From Desulfoscipio geothermicus DSM 3669 (GTDB taxonomy: Bacteria > Bacillota > Desulfotomaculia > Desulfotomaculales > Desulfallaceae): 64,000 bases of DNA. The position numbers were made by a program, and so were the translations under genes. Position 1 is the stretch's first letter. Every line of letters begins with the position of its first letter. The notes under the pieces were generated by a model. That model saw only the letters and a program-made list of their open reading frames with translations. It had not been told where the DNA came from and made no database searches. The stretch lies in NCBI RefSeq assembly GCF_900115975.1, contig NZ_FOYM01000011.1, forward strand, positions 1 through 64,000, given 5' to 3'. Shown here in pieces: positions 28,950 to 37,736 of the stretch.

Positions 28950-29600
28950 ATGGATTTGATAACAATTTTTTGGACGGCGTTGGTGGTTGGTTTTTCCGGT
29001 GCCATCATGCCGGGCCCCCTGTTGACGGTGACCATCGGGGAATCCGCCCGGCGTGGCTTTGTAGCCGGGCCGCTTTTAATGGTGGGCCATGCCTTGCTGG
29101 AAATTTTATTGGTGCTGCTGCTGGTGCTGGGGGCGGCGGAATTCTTGGTATCAAGCCGGGTACATACTGTTATTGCCGTGGTGGGGGGCGCGTTTCTGGT
29201 TTACATGGGCTGGTCCATGTACCGGGACGCCAGGTTGGGCCGGGTGTCTTTGCAACTGGAATCCGGTACTGACCCGGGTGAGGCGGAAAAGGCCCGGCCT
29301 GGTATGCACCCGGTACCGGCGGGCATACTGGTCAGCCTGTCCAACCCCTACTGGAGCCTCTGGTGGGCCACCGTGGGCCTGGCCTATATTACCACCTCCA
29401 TGGGCCATGGTGCGGCCGGCCTGTTGGCCTTTATAAGCGGGCATTTGCTGGCGGATTTCACCTGGTACGGGCTGGTGTCGGGGACGGTGGCCGGCGGTCG
29501 CCGGTTTATGACCCCGAGAGTTTACCGCGGCATAATAATGGTGTGCGGTGTTTTTCTGGTGGGCCTGGGAATGTATTTTGTCATCCGGGGCCTGGCATGA
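28950..29600 (+). CDS. LysE/RhtB-family amino acid exporter
   Basis: 216 residues with about six membrane segments. The family start GFSGAIMPGPLLTVTIGES, with the PGP motif, and GHALLEILLVLLL are typical of LysE-type transporters that export amino acids or related metabolites. The substrate cannot be read from sequence. GAGG lies ten bases before the ATG. The following gene begins about 110 bases later on the same strand; co-transcription is possible. Confidence 0.85.
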   Translation: MDLITIFWTALVVGFSGAIMPGPLLTVTIGESARRGFVAGPLLMVGHALLEILLVLLLVLGAAEFLVSSRVHTVIAVVGGAFLVYMGWSMYRDARLGRVSLQLESGTDPGEAEKARPGMHPVPAGILVSLSNPYWSLWWATVGLAYITTSMGHGAAGLLAFISGHLLADFTWYGLVSGTVAGGRRFMTPRVYRGIIMVCGVFLVGLGMYFVIRGLA

Positions 29601-29710
29601 CAGTAACGGCAAATGATGTAATATCGGCATTACATACATATAATAGGGTATATTTATGAAGAAAGGAGTTGAGAACCCGTCCCGGCGGCAGCCGCGGCAC
29701 GGGAATTGCT

Positions 29711-31126
29711 ATGTCGGTAGTATTTGGCGGAATTTGCCCGCATCCACCCATTATGGTACCTGAAGTGGGGCGGGGCAGGGACCGGGAAGTGGCCGGGACC
29801 AAAGAAGCACTGCTGGAATTGGGGCGAAGGATAAAGCAAAGCGGCGCCGAGACCCTGGTGATGATTACTCCCCACGGCACCGTTTTTGCTGACGGTATCG
29901 GGATCAGCGACTTCCCGGAATTAAAAGGGGACCTTGGCCGGTTTGGCGCTGCCAAAGTGCAGTTTAATTTGCCCAACGATCGGGACCTGGCGGCGGAAAT
30001 TAAAGCGACGGCTACTGCCAGGGGAATTACGGTGGTAGGTATAGACAACGAACTGGCGGGACGGTACGAATTGTCCGCCGAACTGGATCACGGCGTTATC
30101 GCGCCCCTGTATTTTATTCGGGAAGCCGGCGTCAACCTGCCCATGGTGCATGTATCCATGGGGATGCTGCCGTTCCCCTTGCTGTATTCCTTCGGGGTGG
30201 CGGTGCGTGATGCCGCCCGCAAGCTGGATAAAAAAACGGTTGTGCTGGCCAGCGGAGATCTTTCGCACCGGTTGACTGCGGATGCGCCGGCGGGCTTCGA
30301 CCCGGCCGGGAAGGAATTTGACAGCCGCATAATGGAACTGGTGGGCGAAGCCGACGCGGAAGGCTTTTTCGGGCTGGATCCCGGGCTGGTGGAAAGGGCC
30401 GGGGAATGCGGCCTGCGGCCCATCATCATGATGCTGGGGGCATTTGATGGGGTGTCACTGGAAAGTGAAGTGCTTTCGTACGAGGGACCCTTCGGTGTCG
30501 GCTACCTGGTGGCCGCGCTGCAGCCCGGCGCGCCGGACGAACGCCGCAACCTGGAAAAGAAACTGTTTGAACAACAAAGGGAAAAATTAGAGCGCCAAAG
30601 GGCCGGCGAGAGTTACCCGGTACAGGTGGCCCGCCGGGTGTTAAGCCGCTATTACAGCGGACAGGGGCAGATAAGGAAACCGGTTGACCCGGCAGGGGCG
30701 CCGCCCGAATTTGCTAATCGCCGGGCGGGCGTGTTTGTTTCCCTGAAAAAGCACGGGCAGCTCAGGGGATGCATCGGGACCATTTCCCCCACTTGCGACA
30801 ACATTATTGAAGAAATCGCTGAAAACGCCATCAGCGCGGCTACCCGGGATCCCCGGTTTTACCCGGTGGAAGCGTCGGAACTGCCGGAACTGGACATTTC
30901 CGTGGATATTCTGGGCGAACCGGAACCGGTGCAGAACATGGATGAACTGGACCCCGAAAAATACGGGGTGATAGTATCCGCCGGGGGCAGGCGGGGGCTT
31001 TTGCTGCCTGACCTGGAAGGGGTTGATACCGTGGAAGAACAGGTGGCCATTGCCCGGCAAAAAGCGGGCATCAGTCCGGATGAGCCCGTGCAGTTGGAGC
31101 GGTTTGAAGTGATCAGGTACCGGTAA
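29711..31126 (+). CDS. MEMO-AMMECR1 fusion protein (AmmeMemoRadiSam system proteins B and A)
   Basis: 471 residues combining two families. Residues about 1-275 are a MEMO/LigB-like domain with likely metal ligands in CPHPP (H11), ITPHGT (H55), SGDLSH (D183, H186) and GECGLRP (C233, matching the MEMO cysteine). Residues about 303-471 are AMMECR1-like with the signature LRGCIG (351-356). A charged linker joins them. The radical SAM gene of the same three-part set follows. The biochemical role of the set is unknown to me. ATG 29711 was chosen because the homologous part starts here; the earlier TTG 29669 lies too close to its GAAAGGAG. Confidence 0.88.
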   Translation: MSVVFGGICPHPPIMVPEVGRGRDREVAGTKEALLELGRRIKQSGAETLVMITPHGTVFADGIGISDFPELKGDLGRFGAAKVQFNLPNDRDLAAEIKATATARGITVVGIDNELAGRYELSAELDHGVIAPLYFIREAGVNLPMVHVSMGMLPFPLLYSFGVAVRDAARKLDKKTVVLASGDLSHRLTADAPAGFDPAGKEFDSRIMELVGEADAEGFFGLDPGLVERAGECGLRPIIMMLGAFDGVSLESEVLSYEGPFGVGYLVAALQPGAPDERRNLEKKLFEQQREKLERQRAGESYPVQVARRVLSRYYSGQGQIRKPVDPAGAPPEFANRRAGVFVSLKKHGQLRGCIGTISPTCDNIIEEIAENAISAATRDPRFYPVEASELPELDISVDILGEPEPVQNMDELDPEKYGVIVSAGGRRGLLLPDLEGVDTVEEQVAIARQKAGISPDEPVQLERFEVIRYR

Positions 31127-31129
31127 GAA

Positions 31130-31168
31130 TGGTGGTTGGTGGTTAGTGGTTGGTGGTTGGTGATTAAT
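31130..31168. repeat. TGGTTGG short tandem repeat
   Basis: Just after the fusion gene stop there is a run of degenerate 7-base units (TGGTTGG TGGTTAG TGGTTGG TGGTTGG TGATTAA). On the opposite strand this reads ACCAACC, similar to the ACCGACC run at 871-906. No hairpin forms. Confidence 0.7.
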
Positions 31169-31263
31169 GTGTGGGGTCGAAAAAAGTGTGTAGGAATTAT
31201 CAGTCAAGGCACTAGCGGGTCGTTGTTTAAATGGGGCATTATGAGTGGGGAGTGATCTTTAAC

Positions 31264-32265
31264 TTGAAGCATGAGGTTATGTTTTATACCAAAGGCGCCG
31301 GCGAGAAGGCCAATTGCAAAGTCTGTCCCAGGCTCTGCAATATAGCGCCGGGGAAACGGGGGTTTTGCCGGGTGCGTGAAAACGACGGCGGCGTCCTTTA
31401 TGCCACCAATTACGGTGAATGCTCGTCTTATGCCGTGGACCCCATTGAAAAGAAACCCCTGTATCACTTTTACCCGGGCAGCTTGATTTTCTCCCTGGGC
31501 ACGGTGGGCTGCAACCTGCGCTGCGGGTTCTGCCAGAACTGGCAAATCGCCCATGCAGACCCGCAAACCACTTATTTGTCTCCCGACCGGACGGTGAAAT
31601 TGACCCTGCGGCAAAAGGAACGCGGCTACCCCTGCATTGGCCTGGCTTATACGTACTCCGAGCCTTTCATGTGGTACGAGTACGTATACGATACCGCCAA
31701 ACTGGCCCGGGAGGCCGGTCTGAAAAACGTGCTGGTGACTAACGGTTACGTTAACGAGGAGCCCCTGCGGGAACTGCTCCCTTATATAGACGCCATGAAC
31801 ATAGACGTCAAGGCGTTTACCGACCGGTTCTACCGTTCCACCTGCGCGGGCCGGCTTGAGCCCGTACTGCGCACTGTGGAAACGGCGCACGGCCACTGCC
31901 ATATTGAAATAACCACCCTGCTGGTGACCGGTTTAAACGATGGCAGGGAGGAAATCGGCAGTCTGGTGGACTGGCTGGCCGGCGTGGACCCGGATATACC
32001 GCTGCATTTTTCCCGCTACTTTCCTAACTATGAGATGGACCTGCCGCCCACCCCGGAGGAAACCTTGTTGCGGGCCCGGGAAACAGCCCGTAAAAAGCTG
32101 CGCTACGTGTACATCGGCAACGCCCCGCAGCTTAATTCATCCAGTACCGAATGCCCGGAGTGCGGGGAAACGCTCATTGACCGTGAGGGGTACCGGGTAC
32201 GGATCAGGGACCTGGATAACGGCGTCTGCCCCCGGTGCGGGGAGAGGATTATCATTGTTCAATAG
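31264..32265 (+). CDS. Radical SAM enzyme of the AmmeMemoRadiSam system
   Basis: 333 residues from TTG 31264. The cluster motif GCNLRCGFCQNW gives C83, C87 and C90 for the SAM-bound 4Fe-4S cluster. Before it lies a second cysteine set CKVCPRLCNIAPGKRGFC (C18, C21, C25, C34), typical of this PflA-like subfamily. The C-terminus ends with two CxxC pairs (CPEC and CPRC), a zinc-ribbon-like tail. It follows the MEMO-AMMECR1 fusion and precedes the sirtuin by 14 bases. GGGGAG at 31247-31252 supports TTG 31264; ATG 31231 would lack a binding site. Confidence 0.87.
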   Translation: MKHEVMFYTKGAGEKANCKVCPRLCNIAPGKRGFCRVRENDGGVLYATNYGECSSYAVDPIEKKPLYHFYPGSLIFSLGTVGCNLRCGFCQNWQIAHADPQTTYLSPDRTVKLTLRQKERGYPCIGLAYTYSEPFMWYEYVYDTAKLAREAGLKNVLVTNGYVNEEPLRELLPYIDAMNIDVKAFTDRFYRSTCAGRLEPVLRTVETAHGHCHIEITTLLVTGLNDGREEIGSLVDWLAGVDPDIPLHFSRYFPNYEMDLPPTPEETLLRARETARKKLRYVYIGNAPQLNSSSTECPECGETLIDREGYRVRIRDLDNGVCPRCGERIIIVQ

Positions 32266-32279
32266 GTGGGAGGGATATT

Positions 32280-33035
32280 ATGGCCCTTCAGGAATTGGTG
32301 GTGGAACTGGCCGAGATGTTGCTGGCCAGCAAGAAGACGGTGGCGCTGACCGGCGCCGGTATTTCCACCGAAAGCGGTATTCCCGACTTCCGCAGCCCCG
32401 GCGGGCTGTGGTCCAAGGTGGACCCCATGTACGCCTTTGCTGCGGAAACATTTGTCAAGCGCCCTGCGGTCTTTTACGAAGTCGGCCTGCCGCATCTGTC
32501 CTCAATTACTTCGGCCTTGCCGAACCGGGCCCATGAAGTGCTGGCCGGGCTGGAAAAGGCCGGGCTTTTATCCTGCGTCATCACCCAGAACGTGGACAGC
32601 CTGCATCAGAAGGCCGGTTCGATGCGGGTGCTGGAAGTGCACGGGCACCTGCGCTCGGCAACCTGTATGAATTGCGGTGCGCAGATTACCTGGGACCATC
32701 TGCTGGAGAAAATGTTTGCCGGTCAGGTGCCGCCCCGGTGCAATGAATGCCGGGGCATTTTCAAGCCTGACTGCGTGTTTTTCGGTGACAATATGACCGC
32801 TGATTTCACCGAGGCTGTAACGGAAGCCTCCGACTGCGACCTGATGCTGGTGGTGGGGTCCAGCCTGGAAGTTGCCCCGGCTAATTATCTGCCCATGCTG
32901 GCCGGTAAATTAGCTATAATAAATATTGGCGCCTCCATGGCCGACAGCAAGGCCGGTCTGGTCATCAACCACCGGGCGGGGGAAACCCTGGACCTGCTTT
33001 GGGACGAACTGGTAAAGCGCCGAGCTGTAAAATAA
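32280..33035 (+). CDS. NAD-dependent protein deacylase, SIR2 family (sirtuin)
   Basis: 251 residues. The NAD site is GAGISTESGIPDFRS, followed by TQNVDSLHQKAG and the catalytic histidine in LEVHGHLRS. The zinc site is CMNC and CNEC. It removes acyl groups from lysines using NAD. It starts 14 bases after the radical SAM stop behind GGTGGGAGGG, so it is likely in the same transcript. That puts a deacylase next to the MEMO/AMMECR1/radical SAM set. Confidence 0.93.
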   Translation: MALQELVVELAEMLLASKKTVALTGAGISTESGIPDFRSPGGLWSKVDPMYAFAAETFVKRPAVFYEVGLPHLSSITSALPNRAHEVLAGLEKAGLLSCVITQNVDSLHQKAGSMRVLEVHGHLRSATCMNCGAQITWDHLLEKMFAGQVPPRCNECRGIFKPDCVFFGDNMTADFTEAVTEASDCDLMLVVGSSLEVAPANYLPMLAGKLAIINIGASMADSKAGLVINHRAGETLDLLWDELVKRRAVK

Positions 33036-33228
33036 GAGTAACTTGTTGTGTAGGCAACGCACAGTAGAGGTCAAAACAGGAGCGGGTTCGGTGGTCCTCG
33101 TAAGTGATGTATCGGAGTGCCGGTAGAGAATGTCAAATTGCCATCGGGGAAAATATATGTAATAATAACCCCGCCGTTGTTAAAATAGTTCACTGAATAA
33201 AAAGAACTGAATCAGGAGAGTTGCAACA

Positions 33229-35529
33229 TTGGCCAATGCCAGAACAGAAGAAGTTAAAAACTTAATTTTGCAGTCTATTCCGCCGGGTGGCGCCATTGAC
33301 CTGCAGGAACTGTGGGAGCGCATGGGAAGCGGCATTGACGAGTTATCCGGCGCCTTGCAGTCACTGGTCTCCCGGGGAGAACTGATTGTTTCCGGTCCCC
33401 ACGGCGGCCCGCCGGAACAGCTCATGTTGAGCCTGCCGGGCAACGGCGCCGGAAATGCCGGTGCTAACCTTTCCGGCAGGGAAAAACGCGCGGCCGCCAA
33501 ACTAATCGCCTCCAATATGCCCGTATTAAAAGCCATTTTAATGGCGCGGGCCGGGGAGAAGGTCAGGGAAATTTTAAGCGACGGAGTACCCCGCACCCGG
33601 GAGGATTTGGCCTCCATGATGGATCTGCCGCCCAAGCTGCCCGGCGCGCTGCCCGATGTTATCATGCGGTCCGACAACACTTACACGTTGCGGGACACCG
33701 TAGCCGGCCGGGCCGAACTGTCCCGGCGGGCCGAGGAATCCCGCGCCCGGGCCGAGGCTGTCCGGGCGCAGCGGCGACGGGTCGATGAACTGCTTGAGGA
33801 GCGCGAGGCGCTGACGGAAGAGGAAATCAGCATTGCTATGGGGGAAAAATTGCTGCCCGAGGCGGTTTCCCACTTGATGCGCTTGCCGGGCGGGCGCTAC
33901 ACCCACCCGGACAGCGACGCCGCCTGGGACGAGGTGGGCAGGTACCTGTCCCGCAGCGAGCCGGTGCAGCGCAAGGATTTTGTGCGGATGTTCAAGCGGC
34001 ATAAAAAACTGGTGGCCCACGTCAAAAAAGGGCGGGAGGAACCCCCCTTTGTTATTTTGCCCGACGGTCGCATTACCGTGGACACCCACCCTGCGGGCCG
34101 GGAAGAACTGCGCCGCCGGGAGATTCTCGCTTATGTACACTATACATTGAAGGAAAGAATGGGCGGGCGTTCATTTTTCACCCTGGAGGATTTCGCGCCC
34201 CGGGAGCGGACCCTGGCCAAACAGGAAGCCCTGCAGGCCGGGTGTGTTGAATTGAAGCTGGGGCGGCAGGAGATGTTCTGCGCCCCCATTAAAGTCGCAC
34301 CGGCGAAAATCGCCCGGGAACTGAAAGAGCTGACCGGACTGGACTTTCCTGACCGGGGCGGACCCATCATGCCGGTGGCCTACCTGGTGGATAATTCGTT
34401 CAGCGCCCGGGAAACGGCGCGGCTTGTAGGCGTGCGCCCCGGCGACGTGGCCGACCTCTATGAGCAGGGCTACCTACAAGGTTTTGCGCTGGAAAGGACC
34501 ATGCGCTACTGGCGACCCGCCGTGGAAGAACTGCGCCGCTCGCCCAACATAGAGCGGTTGCTGCGGCGTGTGGAAAAGATAAAAATGACGGATGCGGCCA
34601 GAATCCTGGGCATTACCCCGGACCAGGTGCGGAGGATGATCCGGGAGGGGCACCTGCGCAGCGCCGGGCGCGCCGGGCGGGATATGCACTACCTGCGCCG
34701 GGGCGATGTGGAGGATATACTGGCCCGGCTGCCTGAAATAAGGGCCGCCTGGGGTGAAGGCGAATCCCCCGGGGCGGGTGTCGAACGGGCGGTCCGCCGC
34801 AGAAAACGGCGGCCCAGGCGCGCAAAGCCGGCGGTGGTGCAGACCCCCGGTCCGATCAAGCTGGACCCTTACCAGGAGCAGGCCATAGAAGCGTTGCTGG
34901 CCGGGCATTCCGTGCTGGTGGCGGCGCCCACTGGGACGGGCAAAACCCTGGTGGCGGAGCGGCTGGTGGACCGTATCCTGGAACAGGGCAGGGAGGTCAT
35001 TTACACCTCGCCCATTAAGGCCCTTTCCAATCAGAAATACCGGGATTTTGCCCGGCTGTACGGTTATAACAGAGTGGGGCTCATCACCGGTGACGTGTCC
35101 ATAAACGAGCGGGCGCAGCTTTTGGTGATGACCACGGAAATTTTCCGTAACTGGTGTTTTGCTAACCCGGAGTGGATGGAAAACATCACTCATGTGATTT
35201 TTGATGAAATTCACTATCTGGATGACCCGGAGCGGGGTACAGCCTGGGAGGAAAGCATTATTTTTGCGCCGCCGCATATCCGCATCCTGGGCCTTTCCGC
35301 CACCGTGCCCAACATCCATGAACTGGCCGCCTGGATGGAAGATGTCAGGGGCAGCCAGGTGGTAGTGGTGGAAGAATACCGGCGCGCCGTGCCGCTGGAT
35401 ATCAAATGGATCACCCCGGATAACGAAGTGCTGGACGCCGGTGAGGCCCTGGATGAGATCGAGGCGCTGCGCCAGGTGGGCAGCAGGCGCCATTACATGG
35501 GCGGATATTCCGGGGGGAAGGGGGAATAG
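33229..35529 (+). CDS. Ski2-like DEAD/DEAH helicase, N-terminal part (first RecA domain); frame stops at TAG
   Basis: 766 residues. A long N-terminal region includes two excisionase/MerR-like segments (about 390-490, for example ITPDQVRRMIREGHLRSAGR). The first RecA domain follows: Walker A AAPTGTGKT (about 565-573), SPIKALSNQKY, DEIH box (about 658) and LSATVP. It ends GGYSGGKGE at TAG 35527-35529. The second RecA domain continues in the same frame only three bases later as a separate open frame. Either one intact gene has acquired an amber stop or two coupled genes encode the halves. TTG-like start with AGGAGAG upstream. Confidence 0.8.
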   Translation: MANARTEEVKNLILQSIPPGGAIDLQELWERMGSGIDELSGALQSLVSRGELIVSGPHGGPPEQLMLSLPGNGAGNAGANLSGREKRAAAKLIASNMPVLKAILMARAGEKVREILSDGVPRTREDLASMMDLPPKLPGALPDVIMRSDNTYTLRDTVAGRAELSRRAEESRARAEAVRAQRRRVDELLEEREALTEEEISIAMGEKLLPEAVSHLMRLPGGRYTHPDSDAAWDEVGRYLSRSEPVQRKDFVRMFKRHKKLVAHVKKGREEPPFVILPDGRITVDTHPAGREELRRREILAYVHYTLKERMGGRSFFTLEDFAPRERTLAKQEALQAGCVELKLGRQEMFCAPIKVAPAKIARELKELTGLDFPDRGGPIMPVAYLVDNSFSARETARLVGVRPGDVADLYEQGYLQGFALERTMRYWRPAVEELRRSPNIERLLRRVEKIKMTDAARILGITPDQVRRMIREGHLRSAGRAGRDMHYLRRGDVEDILARLPEIRAAWGEGESPGAGVERAVRRRKRRPRRAKPAVVQTPGPIKLDPYQEQAIEALLAGHSVLVAAPTGTGKTLVAERLVDRILEQGREVIYTSPIKALSNQKYRDFARLYGYNRVGLITGDVSINERAQLLVMTTEIFRNWCFANPEWMENITHVIFDEIHYLDDPERGTAWEESIIFAPPHIRILGLSATVPNIHELAAWMEDVRGSQVVVVEEYRRAVPLDIKWITPDNEVLDAGEALDEIEALRQVGSRRHYMGGYSGGKGE

Positions 35530-35532
35530 AAA

Positions 35533-37083
35533 GTGGCTTTGGTGGAATTAAAATCTTGCGCGGGTGTGGTGGAGGCGATCCAGGACCACCTGCCGGCCCT
35601 GTACTTTGTGTTCAGCCGGGGGCGGACCGAGCAACTGGCCGAGGAACTGGGCCGGGAGTGGGACTTTTTGCTGCCGGAAGAAAAGGCCCGCGTCAGCGAA
35701 TACATGGAAAAGGCCGAGCACGGCAACCCGGGCCTGTTCGGGGGCCGGCGCAAGCACCTGCGGCGGCTGCTGCTCCAGGGTATCGGCTACCATCATGCCG
35801 GCCTGTCCCCCGCCCTCAAGGAACTGGTGGAAAACCTTTACGAGGCCAGGCTGGTTTTTGTGCTGTTTTGCACCGAGACGTTTGCCGTGGGGATCAATTT
35901 CCCCGCCGCCAGTACGGTGTTTGACGCCACCCGCAAATGGGACGGCCGCAACCACCGGTCCCTGTTGAACCGGGAATTCTTTCAAATGGCCGGGCGGGCC
36001 GGCCGGCGCGGCTTTGACCGGGTGGGGCACGTATACATCAATATAGACGAAAAGTTTCCCGAGCAAACGGGTTTTTTTGATGAGAGCGAGGTGGAGCCGG
36101 TCAAGGGGCGGCTGATTATTTCCCCCAATACCGTGCTTAGCCTGCTGCACTGGAAAACCGACGCGGAAATAGAGCGGTTCCTCTCCCAAAACCTGGCGGT
36201 GTACCAGAACAGCCGGGAGGCCGTAAATCTGGCCGGAGAGCTGGAAAACGTAGAGGAAAAAGTTTTTGCCCTGCGTAATACGTTTTGCGAGGATAAGGAC
36301 GGGCCTGCCTGCCCCATGTTCCGGCAGAAGCTGAAAAAAGAACTCAACCGGCTGCGCAACCGGAGAAAACGCAAAAAGCCGGAAACACCGGGTCGGGTGG
36401 CGGAAATAAAGTCCATCCTGGCCCAGCCTGCCAAAGGGTGCCTGCACCATGACTGCCGGGACGCCCACGAGGAAATCACGGCTTTAATCGAGCGCAAAAA
36501 GGAACTGGTCAGGCGCAACCGGTACCTGAAAAAACACGCCACCGATTATCACCAGGAGTTCCGGCGCATGTGCGACCTTCTGGAAAAACTGGGCTTCATT
36601 GAGGGTAAGACCCTGCTGCCCCGGGGGCTGTTTGCCCTGCATGTGCATGTGCAGGAGATACTGGTAACCGAGCTGGTTTTTTCCGGGATTCTGCGCGAAG
36701 CCTCGCCGGACGAGGCGGCTTCCATCCTGGCCGGTATCGATTACCAGCCCGGGCGGGACGAGGTGGTGCTGCCCGGCGAATATCCCATGGACGACGTGGC
36801 CCTGTTGCGCAATGAATTACTTAACGTCGGTGTGCCGGAACACCTTTGTGTCTGGTCGCCGTTGCCCGGGCCGCTGGCCGAGGCCTGGTATAAGGGCGCC
36901 ACTTTTGATGAGTTGCAGAAGCGCTGCAACCTGCACGAGGGCGATATTTTCTCCGTTATCCGGCGGGAAATCGACGTGCTGCGGCAAATTGAGCGGGCGG
37001 CCGGCGAAGACAGGGCCTTAAGGCTGGCCATGAACGATATCAGAGCCGTGCTGGACCGGGACGAGGTGGCGGTATTGATTTAG
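35533..37083 (+). CDS. Ski2-like helicase, C-terminal part (second RecA domain and accessory domain)
   Basis: 516 residues if started at GTG 35533, three bases after the TAG that ends the first part and in the same frame. It holds YFVFSRGRTEQLAEEL, GIGYHHAGLSPALKELVE, TFAVGINFPA and the motif VI QMAGRAGRRGFD (about residues 151-162), then a cysteine-containing and helical C-terminal domain as in Mtr4/Ski2-like RNA helicases. AAGGGGGAA precedes the GTG at workable spacing, so separate translation is possible. Without the first part it lacks the ATP-binding Walker A. Confidence 0.8.
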   Translation: MALVELKSCAGVVEAIQDHLPALYFVFSRGRTEQLAEELGREWDFLLPEEKARVSEYMEKAEHGNPGLFGGRRKHLRRLLLQGIGYHHAGLSPALKELVENLYEARLVFVLFCTETFAVGINFPAASTVFDATRKWDGRNHRSLLNREFFQMAGRAGRRGFDRVGHVYINIDEKFPEQTGFFDESEVEPVKGRLIISPNTVLSLLHWKTDAEIERFLSQNLAVYQNSREAVNLAGELENVEEKVFALRNTFCEDKDGPACPMFRQKLKKELNRLRNRRKRKKPETPGRVAEIKSILAQPAKGCLHHDCRDAHEEITALIERKKELVRRNRYLKKHATDYHQEFRRMCDLLEKLGFIEGKTLLPRGLFALHVHVQEILVTELVFSGILREASPDEAASILAGIDYQPGRDEVVLPGEYPMDDVALLRNELLNVGVPEHLCVWSPLPGPLAEAWYKGATFDELQKRCNLHEGDIFSVIRREIDVLRQIERAAGEDRALRLAMNDIRAVLDRDEVAVLI

Positions 37084-37114
37084 TTGTGTTGTTTTATTGA
37101 GAGAGGTGGCGGAA

Positions 37115-37564
37115 TTGGTACAAGCCGGGCTTATTCTTGGCGTAATTATACTGCTTGGCCTGGTGGGGCGCAATTACGTGGTGGCGGGAGCGGCGGGAGT
37201 GCTGCTGGTCCTGCGCTTGCTGAACGGAGAGGGTTTATTTCCCTGGTTGGAAGATAATGCGCTGAAAATCGGCATCGGTATCATCACCATGGCCATTTTG
37301 CTTCCCTTTGCCAGCGGGCAGATTGGCTGGCAGGTGCTGCTGCAAAACATGGTCAGCCCGGTGGGCCTGCTGGCCTTCGCCACGGGTATTTTTGTGGCTT
37401 ACCTGGGGGGCCGGGGAGTGGGGTTTTTAACCGTAAACCCCCAGGTCATGGCAGGGCTTATGGTGGGTACCATCGTGGGGGTGGCCTTTTTCCGGGGGGT
37501 GCCCGTGGGACCGCTCATCGCCGCCGGCATAATGGCGCTGGTGATCGGCCTGGTAAACCAGTGA
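37115..37564 (+). CDS. DUF441 family membrane protein
   Basis: 149 residues, strongly hydrophobic, with about four membrane segments. Sequence features such as LLGLVGRNYVVAGAAGVLLVL and the ending PLIAAGIMALVIGLVNQ match the DUF441 family (Bacillus YtwI). Function is unknown. I chose TTG 37115 because AGAGAGGTGG at 37100-37109 precedes it; earlier in-frame TTG 37097 and GTG 37106 fall before or inside that site. Confidence 0.8.
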   Translation: MVQAGLILGVIILLGLVGRNYVVAGAAGVLLVLRLLNGEGLFPWLEDNALKIGIGIITMAILLPFASGQIGWQVLLQNMVSPVGLLAFATGIFVAYLGGRGVGFLTVNPQVMAGLMVGTIVGVAFFRGVPVGPLIAAGIMALVIGLVNQ

Positions 37565-37655
37565 GGTGTGTCGTTCAGCGGCGGGTAGTGTTCCATCCAT
37601 TTTGCGATGTCCGCTCGTACGCCGATAACAGGGCCTGCAATATTACAGGCCTTAT

Positions 37656-37704
37656 GTTCCACTGTAGAAATATACCATCGTTACAGTATGGAACCCTTTT
37701 TATA
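37656..37704 (+). terminator. Terminator after the DUF441 gene
   Basis: GTTCCACTGTA pairs with TACAGTATGGAAC (two-base bulge), followed by CCCTTTTTATATT. A smaller hairpin, GGCCTG/CAGGCC with an 8-base loop at 37631-37651, precedes it. Confidence 0.75.
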
Positions 37705-37736
37705 TTATCAGCCGGGGAAGGAGACTATAAATTTTG

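Noticed and set aside
35527-35529. TAG as a pyrrolysine codon
   Set aside because: Pyrrolysine occurs in some relatives, but mainly in methylamine methyltransferases. A helicase linker is not an expected site and a new start follows at once, so coupled translation or a mutation is simpler. Kept only as a remote option.
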